In this document: in pieces, positions 58,528 through 60,735 of the stretch
Layout of the letters: the number at the start of each line of letters is the position of its first letter
Numbering within the stretch: the stretch's first letter is position 1
Assembly (NCBI GenBank): GCA_015066975.1
Contig: SVNI01000005.1
Coordinates: forward strand, 1 to 60,735
From: Ruminococcus sp.
GTDB taxonomy: Bacteria > Bacillota > Clostridia > Oscillospirales > Ruminococcaceae
Length of the DNA: 60,735 nt
Direction of reading: 5' to 3'
Made by a program: the position numbers and the translations under genes
The notes under the pieces: model-generated
What the model was told of the DNA's origin: nothing
The model's input: only the letters and a program-made list of their open reading frames with translations
Database searches by the model: none

Positions 58528-60248
58528 TTCTGCCCTCCTGACTGCATCTGTGAATGATAGATTTCCTGATAGATATCACAGTTCTGCATTAACATTTCAT
58601 GCGTACCCTGACCGACACATTTTCCGTCGTCGAGGACAAGAATCCAGTCGGCATTCATGAGCGAAGTAGCCCTCTGCGAAATGATGATTTTAGTCATCTC
58701 CTGACACTGATTTTTCAGAGCATGTCTTAATCTGGCATCTGTTGCATAATCAAGCGCACTCATGCTGTCATCCAGAATCAGAATATCCGGTTTTCCGGCC
58801 AATGCTCTGGCAATGGTAAGCCTCTGCTTCTGACCGCCGGAAAGATTTCTTCCGCTCTGCACTAAATGTGTATCCAGTCCGTACTGGAGAGAGTTCACGA
58901 AATCGGCCTGCGCAATTTCGATTGCCTGATGCATATCTGCTTCGGAAATGTTCTCATCTGCAAGGCGGAGATTTTCAGCAACTGTCCCGGTAAACAGCAC
59001 GGCTTTCTGCGGAACATTGCCGATTTTCCGGTGCAGAGCCTTTAACTGATAGTTTTTGATATTTTTCCCGAAAATGCGGATTTCGCCTTCAGTTGCATCA
59101 TAGCTTCTGGAAATCAGGCTTGCGAGGGTTGATTTTCCTGAACCTGTACCGCCGATAATGCCCAGTGTCTGGCCTTTCTGTAAAGCAAAGCTGATATGTT
59201 CCAGTGCCTTGTCACCAGCACCGGCATAAGAGAAACCGACATCCGAAAAAGACAGAATTTCTCCGGATTCCGGAACTTCGGGAAATTCTTCGCCGTCCTG
59301 CATGGAAGATTTTGTTTCCAAGATTTCGGCAACTCTCAGAGAAGAAGCCTGTGCTTTTGTCAGAATTACGATTAAATTTGCCAATGCAATCATAGCTAAC
59401 AGAATCTGGGTCATATAGTTTGTGAATGCCGTCAAGTCGCCCTGACTGAGCCTTCCCGTATTGACATGAATTCCCCCGAACCATAATACAGCGACGATTC
59501 CGAGATTCATAATCATGAACGTCAGAGGATTCAGCACAGCGGAAATCTTTCCGACCTGAATCATGCTCTGTTCGAGGTCAGCGCATTCCTCCTGAAAAAT
59601 CTGTGTTTCCTGTTTCTGACGGGCAAAGGCTCTTATCACTCTGATACCGTCGAGATTTTCGCCTGTATGCCTTGCAATATTGTCAAGCTTTTTCTGATTC
59701 CGGGTATATAATGGAATTGTCCTGTTCATGACAAAATACAGCAGGAGCGCGACTATCGGGGCGATAATCAGGAAAATCAGGGCTAATTTTGCATCAATTA
59801 TCAGCGCCATGACAACTGCGCCAATCACCAGAAACGGTGCTCTTGATGCCAGCCGGATAAACATATTTACACCCGACTGTGATGCCGTCACATCATTCGT
59901 AATCCGGTTAATCAGTGTCGAAGTGCCCAGCCTGTCAATTTCGGTTTCTGAAAGCCTGTTGATATGTTCATACAAAGCCTTTCGCAAGTCCGAACCATAG
60001 CGGAAAGCGCATCTTGCAGCAAAATACTGACATGTCAATGCAAAACACAGTCCGCAGATGCCCAGAATTACTATCAGACCGCACATTCTGAAAATATAAT
60101 TTTCGTCCTGATTGGCAATGCCGTTATCAATAATTCTCGCCATGACAACCGGAACGATTAATTCAAAAATAGCTTCCAGCAGTTTGAAGCACGGGCCAAG
60201 AATCAACTCCAGTTTATAGGGCTTCAAAAATTTCAGCAATTTCTGCAT
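58524..60248 (-). CDS. ABC exporter subunit, degenerate ATP site
   Basis: A 574-aa half-exporter with a six-helix domain (about 1-310) and an ATPase domain. Walker A GGTGSGKST and signature LSGGQ are standard, but Walker B ends in Asp (ILILDDSMSALD) and the H-loop histidine is Gln (IIISQRATS). With its partner it forms one consensus and one degenerate site, as in BmrCD or TM287/288. Such exporters carry drugs, lipids or peptides; the substrate is unknown. First gene of the three-gene operon. Confidence 0.93.
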   Translation of the reverse strand: MQKLLKFLKPYKLELILGPCFKLLEAIFELIVPVVMARIIDNGIANQDENYIFRMCGLIVILGICGLCFALTCQYFAARCAFRYGSDLRKALYEHINRLSETEIDRLGTSTLINRITNDVTASQSGVNMFIRLASRAPFLVIGAVVMALIIDAKLALIFLIIAPIVALLLYFVMNRTIPLYTRNQKKLDNIARHTGENLDGIRVIRAFARQKQETQIFQEECADLEQSMIQVGKISAVLNPLTFMIMNLGIVAVLWFGGIHVNTGRLSQGDLTAFTNYMTQILLAMIALANLIVILTKAQASSLRVAEILETKSSMQDGEEFPEVPESGEILSFSDVGFSYAGAGDKALEHISFALQKGQTLGIIGGTGSGKSTLASLISRSYDATEGEIRIFGKNIKNYQLKALHRKIGNVPQKAVLFTGTVAENLRLADENISEADMHQAIEIAQADFVNSLQYGLDTHLVQSGRNLSGGQKQRLTIARALAGKPDILILDDSMSALDYATDARLRHALKNQCQEMTKIIISQRATSLMNADWILVLDDGKCVGQGTHEMLMQNCDIYQEIYHSQMQSGGQK

Positions 60249-60282
60249 TTTTAAAATCCTTCTTCCTTATTTGATTTTCTAT

Positions 60283-60311
60283 ATTATACACTATCTGAGA
60301 TAATTTTGCAA
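60283..60311 (-). promoter_or_regulatory. sigma-A promoter of the ABC exporter-MoxR operon
   Basis: Minus-strand TTGCAA (60306-60311) and TATAAT (60283-60288), 17-bp spacer, 35 nt before the first ABC gene. Confidence 0.7.
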
Positions 60312-60362
60312 GAGTGAATATTTTTTCCGTTTCCGCCAAAGATATTATCAGAGGTGATTTTT

Positions 60363-60735
60363 ATGATAAAAGAACATGCTGTAAAGCAAAAAGTAAAAAA
60401 ACATCTGGGGTTTTATCTGGTGCTTCTGCTCTGCCTGGCAATGATTAGTTTTGCCTGCTGGTTCGCCTATGAACAGACGAAGAATCAAATCAGCATTGAT
60501 TTGAATTCCGCTGTCGGCGATATCAAAGTCATGGAAGTACAGACCGATATTCCCAAATCTACAGAAGCACCTACAGAAAAAGAAACTCTTCCGGAAACCA
60601 GACCGGAAATCATTCACACACAGCCGATAGTCGTCCAGCCGTTGCAGACTGCTCCGGTTCAGACCGAAGTGATTACTCAGCAGGCAGGCCTGATTGATGC
60701 ACCGGAAACTGCTCCGGCCGTTATCGAAACCGAAA
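60363..60735 (+). CDS. Membrane-anchored Thr/Pro-rich protein (cut by window edge)
   Basis: The frame is open from ATG 60363, behind AGAGGTGA, to the right edge (124 codons). It has a basic start, one membrane helix (about 15-36, LGFYLVLLLCLAMISFACWF) and then a Thr/Pro/Glu-rich extracytoplasmic linker. Proteins of this type in Clostridia often end in an M23 peptidase domain (including SpoIIQ-like proteins), but the informative part is off the edge, so no function is assigned. Confidence 0.75.
   Translation, partial: MIKEHAVKQKVKKHLGFYLVLLLCLAMISFACWFAYEQTKNQISIDLNSAVGDIKVMEVQTDIPKSTEAPTEKETLPETRPEIIHTQPIVVQPLQTAPVQTEVITQQAGLIDAPETAPAVIETE

Noticed and set aside
1-60735. CRISPR arrays, insertion sequences or prophage
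   Set aside because: No regularly spaced repeats, transposase, integrase or phage structural genes were seen on either strand.

Overview
This is a moderately AT-rich, gene-dense stretch of chromosome from a Gram-positive, spore-forming anaerobe of the Clostridia, most likely a Ruminococcus-like member of the Oscillospiraceae. The assignment rests on BspA-type leucine-rich-repeat proteins, spoVG with a sigma-H-like promoter, a BofA homologue, DUF4321 and DUF4367 proteins, an L10 leader, a CIRCE element, and sigma-A promoters with almost invariant 17-bp spacers and extended -10 boxes. I see no prophage, insertion sequence, CRISPR array, rRNA or plasmid signature. Most genes from 21 kb onwards are on the minus strand. 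Two genes run off the window: pheT at the left edge and an unidentified membrane-anchored protein at the right edge.

Layout. 1-9 kb: pheST, an acidic repeat protein with a sigma-region-4-like helix-turn-helix, an ECF transporter S component, aroC, then nadA-mnmA. 9-14.3 kb (plus strand): a polyprenyl-phosphate sugar transferase, a BspA-like LRR protein, a patatin-like lipase, cysE and a small protein resembling colicin-DNase immunity proteins. 14.4-17.7 kb: a YtrA-type GntR repressor with a palindromic operator, one ABC ATPase and three tandem paralogous permeases. 17.8-21.1 kb: an anti-sigma-like protein and ECF sigma factor, divergent from a DUF3737 gene and a Lar-like gene. 21.2-21.4 kb: tRNA-Ser(GGA) and tRNA-Leu(GAG). 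21.5-25.3 kb: an operon of VWA-like protein, LRR protein and MoxR-type AAA+ ATPase. 25.4-26.1 kb: hsp20 with a CIRCE element and a possible RNA thermometer. 26.2-30.1 kb: hisS and aspS with two unknown genes. 30.2-36.1 kb: the cell-shape cluster mreBCD-pbp2 followed by minD and mgsA. 36.2-41.4 kb: murC, a LexA-like protein lacking all protease residues, zapA, a U32 protein, dut and a DUF4321 gene. 41.5-46.8 kb: spoVG, a Nudix hydrolase, a YfhO-type membrane protein, a phosphoesterase, and four small genes ending in bofA. 46.8-47.9 kb: rplJL with its leader. 48-55.7 kb: a long minus-strand run with two unknown proteins, an SPFH protein, tyrA, a Lys/Pro-rich disordered protein, proA, proB, a 2-hydroxyacid dehydrogenase and a small membrane protein. 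55.8-60.3 kb: an unusual MoxR ATPase behind a heterodimeric ABC exporter.

How it works together. Much is housekeeping: charging of Phe, His and Asp tRNAs, tRNA thiolation, wall elongation and precursor synthesis, aromatic amino acid and proline synthesis. The less ordinary content is the VWA-LRR-MoxR operon, the two proteins carrying a short PEIPS-like motif, the apparently non-cleavable LexA paralogue, the orphan immunity-like protein, the MoxR with an altered P-loop, and a possible bilin-reductase-like protein. All functional calls come from reading motifs and gene order by eye; no database search was run.
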